From Streptomyces kurssanovii (lineage in GTDB: Bacteria; Actinomycetota; Actinomycetes; Streptomycetales; Streptomycetaceae), in NCBI RefSeq assembly GCF_014649695.1, contig NZ_BMTN01000019.1:62001-126000 (forward strand): DNA of 64,000 nt, given 5' to 3'. This document shows, piece after piece, positions 33,621-41,847 of this stretch (positions are counted from its first letter, which is position 1; the number at the start of each line of letters is the position of its first letter). The notes beneath the pieces are model-generated. The model was not told the origin of the DNA, did no database searches, and saw only the letters and a list, made by a program, of their open reading frames with translations. A program made the translations under genes and the position numbers.

Positions 33621-34487
33621 TCAGAACAGGCCGCCCTGCACGCCGTCCTCCCGCACACCGGTCGTGGGCACGCTCAGCGCCTCGCCCTCGCCGGCGCCGA
33701 CCAGGTCCCACCCGGTCATCAGCCGGGTGTCGACCACGACGATCCCGTCCCTCGCCGTCCGCAGATGCAGATCGGGCCCGGCCACGGCGACCAGCCGGCC
33801 CGCGACCGCCCCGCCGTCCACCAGTTCGCGCACCACCGCGTCGGCGGCCGGCAGCCCGTCGAGCCCGAACACGCCGACGTGGTCCACCGCCTCGAACGCG
33901 ATCGGCTCCAGGGACTCCGCCCACCCCGGCAGCGCCAGCGCCCGCCGGTGCAGCGCGGCCACTTCCGCGACCCGCTCCTCCGGCCCCGGCAACGCCGCCC
34001 GAACGGCACGCTTGCGCGCGTACGCGATCCGGTCGGGCACACCCAGCGCCGCCCGCAGCAGCTCCTCCGTGCGCCGCGCCGCCATCAGCGGGCCACGCCC
34101 CAGCCAGGCGAACACCACTGCGCCCTGCTCGAGCAGCCGCGCCGGGCCCCTTTCCTCCGCGGTGATCCCGACCTTCAGCATGCCCGGACCGAACCAGGCC
34201 AGATACACGCGGTACGTACGGGGGTCGTCGGGCACGGCGTCGGCGGCCACCGAATGCGCCCGGTCCAGCCGCGCGCAGTCCGGGCATCGCGCCTGGGTCG
34301 CCCGGCCGGGCACCACGACGGCCATGGGGCACGCGTTCCCCCGCGCACCGACACAGCGGCGGGCGCCCTCCGCCCGGAAGCCGAGGCCCTTGCCGATGAC
34401 GAGCGGGCTGACCCGGCCGCCCTCCCAGCGCAGCACACACACGCGCGCTCCACTCGGCCAGCCGACCCCGGCACACCGCCAGCCCAT
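33621..34487 (-). CDS. DUF2797 domain-containing protein
   Basis: A 288-residue protein of a conserved uncharacterised family. Recognisable blocks are CPDCARLDRAHSVAADAVPDDPRTYRVYLAWFGPGMLKVGITAEERGPARLLEQGAVVFAWLGRGPLMAARRTEELLRAALG, which resembles a GIY-YIG-like arrangement (YRVYLAWF, then LKVGIT). Cys residues in CPDC and an upstream RRCVGARGNACP could bind zinc. ATG 34487 is chosen because GGAGG lies five bases upstream; ATG 34499 would place that site inside the gene. Confidence 0.88.
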   Translation of the reverse strand: MGWRCAGVGWPSGARVCVLRWEGGRVSPLVIGKGLGFRAEGARRCVGARGNACPMAVVVPGRATQARCPDCARLDRAHSVAADAVPDDPRTYRVYLAWFGPGMLKVGITAEERGPARLLEQGAVVFAWLGRGPLMAARRTEELLRAALGVPDRIAYARKRAVRAALPGPEERVAEVAALHRRALALPGWAESLEPIAFEAVDHVGVFGLDGLPAADAVVRELVDGGAVAGRLVAVAGPDLHLRTARDGIVVVDTRLMTGWDLVGAGEGEALSVPTTGVREDGVQGGLF

Positions 34488-35044
34488 ACGCACCTCCATA
34501 GGGTGAACGCCGGTCGCTCCCGCCTCCCCTGTGCGACGGCCGCCGTTGCGCACCGCCACGCGACAGGCTCCGGGATCTCCCCGGAGGCCTCTCGCCCGCT
34601 GCGCACTCGGCAGGACGTGAACCTGCGACCTTCTCGCAACCACAGGCGTGTGCGCCGTCCGAAACAGAGCCCGTGACGACCCTATCGACACCCAGTGACA
34701 CGCGACCGGGCCGCGCGGGCAGCCCCGACGAACGCTGTCCGACGCGGCGGCGGGGCGTCATGTCCGGAGCCGTGTCTCCCGTGCACAACGGCCATACCGG
34801 CCGCTACGAGGCCCGGAGGGACGGTAGCGGGCCTGGAGCGGGCACCGGGGTTGCGGTATGGCGCTGCTGGACTGCTGTCGCGGCCATCGACTCCGCCAGA
34901 GCCGCGACGTCCACGCAGGCGCCGATCACGGTCCCCGCCGTTTCCTCATCAGGTGCGCCACGGCCTCCCGTCCCGCCCGGCGGCCGCGTACGCCCCGCGG
35001 GCGGACGGCGGCCCGGCCGGGCCGGGACTTGGAGGCTCAGCGGA
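34488..35044. other. Gene-free region containing a displaced tRNA-Arg 3' fragment
   Basis: About 557 bases. The left part (34558-34634) is a degenerate copy of the tRNA-Arg(ACG) 3' half and terminator. The rest shows no supported gene on either strand; short frames there lack motifs and ribosome sites. Confidence 0.5.
34558..34634 (-). repeat. Degenerate copy of tRNA-Arg 3' half and terminator (att-like repeat, distal)
   Basis: 77 bases matching 36381-36457 at 66 positions by manual alignment, in the same orientation, with no gaps and a constant offset of 1823. It covers the 36-base terminator hairpin (34560-34595) and the acceptor/T-arm of the tRNA. The 5' half of the tRNA is absent, and the T-loop is mutated (GACGTGAAC versus GATTCGAAC). 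Confidence 0.75.
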
Positions 35045-35701
35045 TCACGCGTCGGGGTTCTTGCCCTGGGCGGTCTTCTTCAGCCGGTCGATCTGGAGCT
35101 TCGCGAGGTCGTTGTAGTTCGGCTTCTCCACGAAGGTGCCGTCGCCGTTCACCACGGCGACGACGCTGCCGATCCGCATCATGACCACGGTCTCGCCGTC
35201 GGCGTCCTCGAAGGCCTCGGTCTCCTCGGCGCCCGCGTCGATCTCCAACGGCTTCACCGTCTTCCCGTCCTCCTCCGCCTTGCCGCGCTCCTCGACGACC
35301 AGGGCCTTGTACGTGGCACTGGCGTCGTCCGGGCTCTGGAAGGCCAGGATGCCGAAGTCGACCTCCCCGTCGTAGTCGGAGCTGTCGCCCCGGCCGCTGT
35401 CGTCCGTGTCGAAGTCGGTGGCGCCCATGCTGATCAGCCCGCCGCAGTTGGACTCGGTCGCTTCGGTACACGCCTCGACTGCCTCGTCGCCGACCTCGAC
35501 GTCGATGTCGTCGCCCTCGAAACCCTTGGGAGCGCTCGCCTTGCTGGGGAGGGCGGTGCGAACCATGTCCGGCGTCAGCGTGACCGGAGGCCTGTCGCCG
35601 TCCCCGCGGAAGGCGTCCAGACCGTCGTCCGAACCGCCGCATGCCGTCAGTACGGCCATCAGCACCACTCCGGCCGCGATCCCCCGTGCTGCCTTACTCA
35701 A
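35045..35701 (-). CDS. Acidic lipoprotein
   Basis: A 218-residue lipoprotein. TTG 35701, six bases after GGGGAG, gives the signal MSKAARGIAAGVVLMAVLTACGG with lipobox LTAC. The mature part is rich in Asp and Glu (DDIDVEVGDEAVEACTEATE, DTDDSGRGDSSDYDGEVDFG) and ends QIDRLKKTAQGKNPDA. The body, with VDFGILAFQSPDDASATYKALVVEE and VVMMRIGSVVAVVNGDG, suggests an alpha/beta sensor-like fold. No named family recognised. Confidence 0.85.
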   Translation of the reverse strand: MSKAARGIAAGVVLMAVLTACGGSDDGLDAFRGDGDRPPVTLTPDMVRTALPSKASAPKGFEGDDIDVEVGDEAVEACTEATESNCGGLISMGATDFDTDDSGRGDSSDYDGEVDFGILAFQSPDDASATYKALVVEERGKAEEDGKTVKPLEIDAGAEETEAFEDADGETVVMMRIGSVVAVVNGDGTFVEKPNYNDLAKLQIDRLKKTAQGKNPDA

Positions 35702-35898
35702 CGTCAACTCCCCGTGTGAACCACCGATTGCCGTGGACACTCAAGCGCATGAGGGCTGACCACACCAAATGCGTATCCCCCGTCGGCCCCCGTCGCACCC
35801 CACCCGTTCGCGGCGGCGGCCTGTCGCCGGCATCGGAGTCTGATCCATACGAGGCTGATGCAGATCCCGCCCCGCTCCGGAACATGACGACCTCGTGC

Positions 35899-36330
35899 CT
35901 AGATCCCCAGCGCGCCCCGGGCCGCCGCGAGTCGGTCCCTGGCTTCGGCGAGCCAACCAGCCTTGAGGTCGAGGGGCACGCGAACGCAGATCTGCGTGCT
36001 CGGCGCGTCGTGGATTTCGATCACGTACGGGTCATCGGGCACGAAGGTGAGGTACGCGGTGCGGCCCTCCCTGGGCCAGTCGCCGGCGAACACCTCGTCC
36101 CCGTCCCGCCCGGCGTCGGCGTCGTCCTCCTCGACGGCATCGAGGAGCGCGCCCCACTCGTCGATGTCGTCGTCATCGAAGCCCGTGCGCACGGTGGCGT
36201 TCACGAAGTCGCTGCGAATGACGATCTCGGCGTCGTAGTAGTCACCCTGCCGCGAGAGCATCCGCACGGCGACGCTCTGCAGGCCGTCGTCCAGCCGTAT
36301 CAACTCCAACGGCCCGGCGCTCTCCACCAC
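35899..36330 (-). CDS. DUF5959-family protein
   Basis: A 143-residue soluble protein. GTG 36330 follows GGAGGG by five bases. Recognisable DUF5959 features are LELIRLDDGLQSVAVRML, YYDAEIVIRSDFVNATVRTGFDDDDIDEWGALLDAV and the C-terminal IEIHDAPSTQICVRVPLDL. It is very acidic in the middle. The stop-distal side faces tRNA-Arg, only 95 bases away. DUF5959 genes occur in many Streptomyces accessory regions; function unknown, possibly linked to immunity or toxin-type neighbourhoods (inference). Confidence 0.8.
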   Translation of the reverse strand: MVESAGPLELIRLDDGLQSVAVRMLSRQGDYYDAEIVIRSDFVNATVRTGFDDDDIDEWGALLDAVEEDDADAGRDGDEVFAGDWPREGRTAYLTFVPDDPYVIEIHDAPSTQICVRVPLDLKAGWLAEARDRLAAARGALGI

Positions 36331-36382
36331 GGCTTCCCTCCGGCTGACACTGCTGCTGCGCTTCGCTGCTGTACGCCCCAAC

Positions 36383-36418
36383 GCGAGAGGCCCCCGGATC
36401 TCTCCGGGGGCCTCTCGC
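36383..36418 (-). terminator. Terminator of tRNA-Arg(ACG)
   Basis: Hairpin GCGAGAGGCCCCCGG...CCGGGGGCCTCTCGC, directly 3' of the tRNA on the minus strand. Its diverged copy is at 34560-34595. Confidence 0.75.
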
Positions 36419-36424
36419 CTGCTG

Positions 36425-36497
36425 TGCACTCGGCAGGATTCGAACCTGCAACCTTCTGATCCGTAGTCAGATGCTCTATCCGTTAAGCTACGAGTGC
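36425..36497 (-). tRNA. tRNA-Arg (anticodon ACG)
   Basis: A 73-base tRNA: acceptor GCACTCG with CGAGTGC, discriminator A, anticodon loop CTACGGA giving ACG, and T-loop TTCGAAT. CCA is not encoded. A34 is the known target of TadA, encoded at 12086-12616. Confidence 0.97.
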
Positions 36498-36712
36498 TTG
36501 TGCTTCCCGGGCTTTTCTGCCCGGTCGGCGTTGCGGGAACAACATTACATGACCTGCGCCGCGACGCGAAATCCATTAGCCGCACCCTGCCTGACCTGCG
36601 GAAACACCTGAACGGGTGTACGTGCGCGGGCTCTGGGACGACCCGAGCCCCGGCCGTTCGTGCCGGCCCCCGGCGACCAGCGCCCTGCCAGTGCGGGCCG
36701 ACCCCCGGAACG

Positions 36713-36746
36713 ACCGAAGCCCCGGCCGTATGGCCGGGGCTTCGGT
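36713..36746 (-). terminator. Terminator of tRNA-Ser(GCT)
   Basis: Stem ACCGAAGCCCCGGCC with its complement around GTAT; it lies just 3' of the tRNA on the minus strand. Confidence 0.75.
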
Positions 36747-36753
36747 GATCAAC

Positions 36754-36847
36754 TGGCGGAGGCGGAGGGATTTGAACCCTCGATGGGCTTTAAGACCCAA
36801 ACCGCATTAGCAGTGCGGCGCCATAGACCGGACTAGGCGACGCCTCC
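36754..36847 (-). tRNA. tRNA-Ser (anticodon GCT)
   Basis: Class II tRNA with acceptor GGAGGCG/CGCCTCC, discriminator G and an encoded CCA (36754-36756 on the plus strand read TGG). The anticodon loop CTGCTAA gives GCT; T-loop TTCAAAT; long variable arm. Confidence 0.97.
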
Positions 36848-37050
36848 AGCACACTCACGCGGGCGCGAGTGGTGCGTGCAGATGATGACACAGCCCAGGG
36901 GCGTGTCACCAATCGCCGTCCACGGTACTAGCCCCTGGGCCCGCAGGGCAAAGTGCTTGCGGTTGCGCAACGCCGTGGCGTGAGCAGCGTTAGACATACC
37001 AGGGGCCTGTCGTGGCCCCCGGCAGGACCCGTGAATCTTCAGGAGCCCCC

Positions 37051-37509
37051 ATGCTGCGCCGCCTTGTCCTCACCGCAACCGTGTCCGCCGCCGCCCTGGC
37101 CGCGGCCGTGCCGTCCGCCGGGGCGGTCGTCCTCTCGCCGCTGCCCCTGCCGCTGCTGCAGAGGCCCGCCCCCGAGCAGCCCGACCGGCTGACAGTGATC
37201 GTCTCCGCGACCGGGAACACCCGGACGGACGGCAGGTACGAGCTCGAGTGCGGACCGGCCGGCGGGACGCACCCCTCCGCCGAGTCGGCCTGCAGCCGCC
37301 TCGAGGAGCTCGCGCGGGACCAGCAGGACCCCTTCGCCCCGGTGGCCGAGGACCAGATGTGCACCCAGCAGTTCGGCGGGCCGGCCACGGCTCGGATCAC
37401 CGGTACGTGGCAGGGTCGACAGGTGGACGCCACCTTCGAACGGAGCAACGGCTGCGAGATCTCGCGGTGGCAGACACTCGAGCCGGTGCTGCCGAACACC
37501 AGGTCATAG
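37051..37509 (+). CDS. SSI-family secreted protein (subtilisin-inhibitor-like)
   Basis: A 152-residue exported protein. ATG 37051 follows AGGAG; the signal peptide is LRRLVLTATVSAAALAAAVPSAGA. The mature part shows SSI features: RLTVIVSATGN, YELECGPAGGTHPSAESAC (first disulfide) and DQMCTQQFGGPATARITGTWQGRQVDATFERSNGCE (second disulfide). Classical SSI inhibits subtilisin through the loop after the third Cys (C-P-M-V). Here the same position reads C-T-Q-Q, so the P1 residue would be Gln, and inhibition of standard subtilisins is uncertain. A subtilase is encoded 4.8 kb upstream. Confidence 0.9.
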   Translation: MLRRLVLTATVSAAALAAAVPSAGAVVLSPLPLPLLQRPAPEQPDRLTVIVSATGNTRTDGRYELECGPAGGTHPSAESACSRLEELARDQQDPFAPVAEDQMCTQQFGGPATARITGTWQGRQVDATFERSNGCEISRWQTLEPVLPNTRS

Positions 37510-37678
37510 GCCGACGGCGTACGTCATGTGCACACAACCTTGGTGAGAGCTCCCCCTCATCCGCCGTCCGAGCCCCGGTCGGTGCCCTTAGACTCCCTTC
37601 AGTGACAGGCCGAGGCCCGAGGGGCACTATGGGACCGGCCGTCCGCACTACGCAGTAGGTCAGGGAGGAACCGTCGTC

Positions 37679-40600
37679 GTGAGCAGCAGGCCATCCCGAG
37701 GCGCTGCTCGCCTCGCAGCCATACTCGACGCCCTTCCGGACGGGCTCGTGCTCGTCAATGCCAACGGCACGGTCGTCAACGCCAACACCATCGCCCTCGA
37801 GCTCTTCGAGACGCCGGGGACCGCTCTGGTCGGACGCGGTCTCCTCGATCTGCTGCCCGAGTTCGACTCGCGGCTGATTCCCGGGTCGATGCGCCGGCCC
37901 GACTCCGCCGACCAGCGGGGGCGTACCAAGCCCACCCGCATGATCGCGCGGCGTACGGACGGCGGCGAGTTCCCTGTCGAGGTGACCAGCGCGAGCCTGG
38001 AGGACGGGCGCGAGGCGTACGACTCCTTCAACGCGTACACCGGCGACGAGCTGCTGATGCTCGTCGTCCGCGATCTGTCCGGCACCGTCGACACCGAGGC
38101 GGAACTGGCGCGTTCGCAGCGGCAGACCGAGATGATCCTCCGGGCGGCCTCCGAGGGCGTCGTGGGCACCGACACCGACGGACGGGTCGTGCTGGTCAAC
38201 CCGGCCGCCGCCCAGATCCTCGGGTTCCGCGCCAGCGACCTCGGCGGCCAGGAGCTGCACCCGCTGATCCTGCACTCGCGCGCGGACGGCGAGCCGTTCC
38301 CGTACGAGGAGTCACCGCTCGCCGACACCCTCAAGTCCGGGCGCAAGCACCGGGTGCGCGGCCAGGTGCTGTGGGCGAAGAACGGCTCCAAGGTCGCCGT
38401 CGACCTGACGACGGCGCCGGTACGCGACGGGGACCAGCTGGTCGGCGCGGTGATGACGTTCACCGACCGGCGGCCGTACGAGGAGCAGGCGGAGAAGCAC
38501 GCCGCCGAGCTGGCGGAGACGACGGAGCGGCTCACGGCGGAACTCGCCGCCACCACCGAGCGGTACGAGGCCGAGCTGGCGGAAAAGGTCGAGCGCTACG
38601 AGGCCGAGCTCGCGGACAAGGCCGACCGCTACACGGCCGAGCTGGAAGCCGGCTCCGAGCGGTACGCGGAGCTGACCGCCCGGCACGCGCAGCTGACCGC
38701 GGTGCTCGGGGAGTCGCTGCGCGGCCCGCTGGAGGAACTGCGCACCGAACTGGGCACGCTGGCGGCCGACCCGGCCGGGCAGCTGTGGCCGGAGGCGAAC
38801 CAGATCCTGCACCACCTGGCCGCCGGCTACGCCCGGATGACGACGCTCGTCGACAGTGTCCTCGGCTACCAGCGGCTCGACACCGGCGCGGAACAGCTGA
38901 CGAAGGCCAACGTCCTGCTCGACGCCGTCGTCGCGGCCGGCGTCGAGGGAGCGATCGAACTCATCGGTCCCGGACGCGCCCAGTTCGCGGTGCACGCGCC
39001 GCCGATAGAGGCGGAGGTCGACGGGGCACGGCTGGCCACGGCGCTCGCGCACCTGGTGGCGGACGTGGCGGGCGTCGACTCGACCGGCAAGGCCAAGCTG
39101 CCTCCCGGCGGCGGCTACGTCGACTCGACGGTCGTCGTCGCGGCCGCCCAGCGCGGTGACGTCGTACGGATCGAGGTGCGCGGGCCGTTCGCCGGGGGAG
39201 ACCCGGTGCACGAGCCGATCGTGCGCGGGATCGTACGGGCGCACGGCGGTGTGCTGCAGACGCACGAGGTGCCGGGGATGAGCGGCAGCGCGTACGTGCT
39301 CGAGGTACCGCTGGGCGAGGGCGCGGGAACGGTCGCCCCGCCCGCCCCTGCCGTGGCTCAGCTGCCCGCGCTGCCGGCGCAGCAGTCGTCCGAGCCGTCC
39401 GGGCCCGTCATGGCTTCGGCGAACACGACGACCGGGGGCGGCGGACGCCGACGGGCCCGGCGGGCCTCTACGGACGCTTTCCTGGAGAGCCCCGTGGCCA
39501 TGGAGGACCCGGTGGCCGCGACGCAGCCGACCGGGCGGCGCCGGGCGACGCAGCCGGACGCCGAACTCATCCCCGCCCAGGACACAGGTGAGGGACCTGC
39601 CCGGAACAGCATCGAGGGCCCGGCCGAGGGCCAGGGCGGCAGCGGGGGCACCGGGCGGCGGCGCGGCCGCCCCAGCCCCGCCGAGAACGCGGCCGTGGCC
39701 GTGCGACCCTCGGAAGGCTCCGTGGTGACCGCCGCCGAAGGCGCGGGCGGACGTGCCGCGCTCGGGGAGACCGTGCCGCCGCAGGGGGTACCGGCCGACG
39801 CCCACGGCATGCAGGCGGTGCCCTCGGGGCGGCGCGCGCGGAGGGCCGTCGAGAGCGGCCTGCCCTCACCGGCGGGCGCCGAACAGACCCGGCAGGCGCC
39901 GCAGCCCAGCGGCCGGCGCGCCAGGCGGGCGCTGGCGGCGGCGCCGGCCGAGGCCGAGAGCGCGGCACCGCGGAGCGCGTTCGCACTGCCGCCGGCCGAA
40001 GCGGACCGGATCCCCGCCGGAGCGGTGAGGCCCGAGGGCCCCACGGCTGAACGGCACGACGCCGTGGCGGCGGCGCCGGACACCACGCACCACACACCTC
40101 CGCAGCAGCACCCGGCGCCGACAGGACGCAGGCGGGCCCGCAACGAGGGGCAGCCGACCCCGCAGCCGCAGACCCAGGTTCCCGGCGAGGTTCCGGCCGG
40201 GCCCACGGCGGCCGGTCAGGCCGTGTGGGGACAGGAAGCCGCCGCCCCCAGTGGTCCTGCCGACAGCCCTGCCGGCGGCAGCCCTTCCGCCGGCGGTCCT
40301 TCCGCCGGCAGTCCCTCCGCCGGCAGTCCCTCCGTCGGCGGCACGGACGGCATCGGCACGGACGGTGCCTCCGCCGCCGCCGAACCGCCCGCCGCAGCCG
40401 GGCACCCGTCGGCCGGCCAGGGCTTCGCCGCGCCCGTTCCGGTGTCCGACACCGGTTCCGTGTCACTGCCCCTGCCGCCCGCCGCACCGGCTCAGCCGCA
40501 GGACGAAGCGGCGCGGGACCAGGAGGTGAACGCCCCGCAGGCCGGAGCGATGCCGCCTGCCCAGGCGCCTCGGCCAGCGGCCGCGCGGGTCGCCCAGCCC

Positions 40601-41737
40601 CTCCCGGAGGAGCAGCCGGTACCCGCCGACTCCACGCAGGGGCGTGCGTTCAGCGTGCGCACGCTGGGGCAGGGCGTGCCGTTCGCCCAGCACCTCACCC
40701 AGCAGCAGAACCAGACGCTCGGATCCGGCCGGCGCAGGAAGCTCGGCACTCGTCCCGACAGCGAGCAGCCCGACCTCGCCGCCCTGCCCCATCCCCAGCC
40801 CACCGCCGCACCCGTGCCCGCCCCCGTTCCCCCCGTCGTGCCGCAGACGGGGCCCCGGCTCCCCGCCGACCGCGCGGACAGCCGCTCCGAGGGGCGGTCC
40901 TACGCGATAGGGGCACCCGACGAAGGCGCGGAGGGGCCCGAGCCGCTGGACGGGCCCGGAGGTGCGGTCGAGGTCGCCAACCAGCCGCAGCCGCAGCCCG
41001 TCGACGACGAACTGCCCCCGGAGCCGCTGGACAATCCCCGCCGGCTGCTGGTGTGGCCGGCACCCGACGTCTCCACCCAGCAGGCACTGAGCGACCGTGG
41101 CTACCGGCCCGTCGTCGTGCACTCGCGCGAGGAGGTCGACGCGCAGATCGCGGCGTTCCCGGCCGCCCTGTTCGTGGACCCCCTCACCGGGCCGATCACC
41201 CGGACCGCGCTGCAGTCGCTGCGCCAGGCCGCGGTGGCCGCCGAGGTTCCGGTGCTGGTGACGGCGGGTCTCGGGCAGGCGACGCGGGAGGCCGCGTACG
41301 GCGCCGATCCCGCCGTACTGCTCAAGGCACTGGCGCCCAGGGACAGCGAACAGCACCCGTCGCGGGTGCTGCTGATCGAGGAGCACGAGGAGATCGCCCT
41401 CGCTCTGACGTCCACGCTGGAACGGCGCGGCATGCAGGTGGCACGCGCCGGCGCGGACGCGGACGCCGTCACCCTCGCCACGCAGATGCGGCCGAACCTG
41501 GTGGTGATGGACCTGATGCAGGTGCGCCGCCGTCGTGCCGGGATCATCGACTGGCTGCGCGCGAACGGCCAGTTGAACCGCACCCCGCTGGTCGTCTACA
41601 CCTCGGCCGGCCTCGACCCGGCAGAGCTGCCGCGGCTGTCCTCCGGGGAGACGGTGCTCTTCCTCGCGGAACGCTCGACGAGCAACGAGGTCCAGGCGCG
41701 CATCGTGGACCTGCTCGCGAAGATCGGCACCAACTGA
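37679..41737 (+). CDS. Giant PAS / degenerate histidine kinase / pseudo-receiver protein
   Basis: A 1352-residue cytoplasmic protein from GTG 37679 (AGGGAGG upstream). Two PAS domains (about 10-120 and 140-265) precede a repetitive coiled coil (ERYEAELAEKVERYEAELADKADRYTAELE, 280-330). The dimerisation helix reads GESLRGPLEEL near 344, where a kinase would have S-H-E-L-R-T-P-L, so the phospho-His is replaced. The ATPase region (430-550) lacks clear N and G boxes. Then come about 500 residues of disordered Pro/Ala/Gly sequence with at least seven (S/T)GRRxxR motifs. A receiver-like end (1225-1352) keeps D1278 (VVMDLMQ) but reads FLAERS in place of the Lys-Pro motif. Probably a scaffold or sensor; catalysis is unlikely. 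Confidence 0.88.
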   Translation: MSSRPSRGAARLAAILDALPDGLVLVNANGTVVNANTIALELFETPGTALVGRGLLDLLPEFDSRLIPGSMRRPDSADQRGRTKPTRMIARRTDGGEFPVEVTSASLEDGREAYDSFNAYTGDELLMLVVRDLSGTVDTEAELARSQRQTEMILRAASEGVVGTDTDGRVVLVNPAAAQILGFRASDLGGQELHPLILHSRADGEPFPYEESPLADTLKSGRKHRVRGQVLWAKNGSKVAVDLTTAPVRDGDQLVGAVMTFTDRRPYEEQAEKHAAELAETTERLTAELAATTERYEAELAEKVERYEAELADKADRYTAELEAGSERYAELTARHAQLTAVLGESLRGPLEELRTELGTLAADPAGQLWPEANQILHHLAAGYARMTTLVDSVLGYQRLDTGAEQLTKANVLLDAVVAAGVEGAIELIGPGRAQFAVHAPPIEAEVDGARLATALAHLVADVAGVDSTGKAKLPPGGGYVDSTVVVAAAQRGDVVRIEVRGPFAGGDPVHEPIVRGIVRAHGGVLQTHEVPGMSGSAYVLEVPLGEGAGTVAPPAPAVAQLPALPAQQSSEPSGPVMASANTTTGGGGRRRARRASTDAFLESPVAMEDPVAATQPTGRRRATQPDAELIPAQDTGEGPARNSIEGPAEGQGGSGGTGRRRGRPSPAENAAVAVRPSEGSVVTAAEGAGGRAALGETVPPQGVPADAHGMQAVPSGRRARRAVESGLPSPAGAEQTRQAPQPSGRRARRALAAAPAEAESAAPRSAFALPPAEADRIPAGAVRPEGPTAERHDAVAAAPDTTHHTPPQQHPAPTGRRRARNEGQPTPQPQTQVPGEVPAGPTAAGQAVWGQEAAAPSGPADSPAGGSPSAGGPSAGSPSAGSPSVGGTDGIGTDGASAAAEPPAAAGHPSAGQGFAAPVPVSDTGSVSLPLPPAAPAQPQDEAARDQEVNAPQAGAMPPAQAPRPAAARVAQPLPEEQPVPADSTQGRAFSVRTLGQGVPFAQHLTQQQNQTLGSGRRRKLGTRPDSEQPDLAALPHPQPTAAPVPAPVPPVVPQTGPRLPADRADSRSEGRSYAIGAPDEGAEGPEPLDGPGGAVEVANQPQPQPVDDELPPEPLDNPRRLLVWPAPDVSTQQALSDRGYRPVVVHSREEVDAQIAAFPAALFVDPLTGPITRTALQSLRQAAVAAEVPVLVTAGLGQATREAAYGADPAVLLKALAPRDSEQHPSRVLLIEEHEEIALALTSTLERRGMQVARAGADADAVTLATQMRPNLVVMDLMQVRRRRAGIIDWLRANGQLNRTPLVVYTSAGLDPAELPRLSSGETVLFLAERSTSNEVQARIVDLLAKIGTN

Positions 41738-41743
41738 CGCGAA

Positions 41744-41771
41744 GGGGCCGGCGGTCCCGACCGCCGGCCCC
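41744..41771. terminator. Bidirectional terminator between convergent genes
   Basis: Perfect 12-bp stem GGGGCCGGCGGT with its complement around CCCG. Confidence 0.75.
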
Positions 41772-41847
41772 ATCTGCTCCCGCTGCTGACCGTGCTCCCG
41801 GAGCGGCTGTGGTTCCGTGCCGTGAGCTCTGCGTCCTACTGCGTGTT

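Larger units (their letters stand above)
34635..36380. mobile_element. Segment bracketed by tRNA-Arg 3'-end duplications (possible relic island)
   Basis: About 1.75 kb between the intact tRNA-Arg and its diverged 3' copy. It carries a lipoprotein and a DUF5959 gene, both transcribed away from the tRNA, with no integrase. About 86 percent repeat identity implies an older event than the tRNA-Ser island. A simple tandem duplication with later decay is an alternative. Confidence 0.45.
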
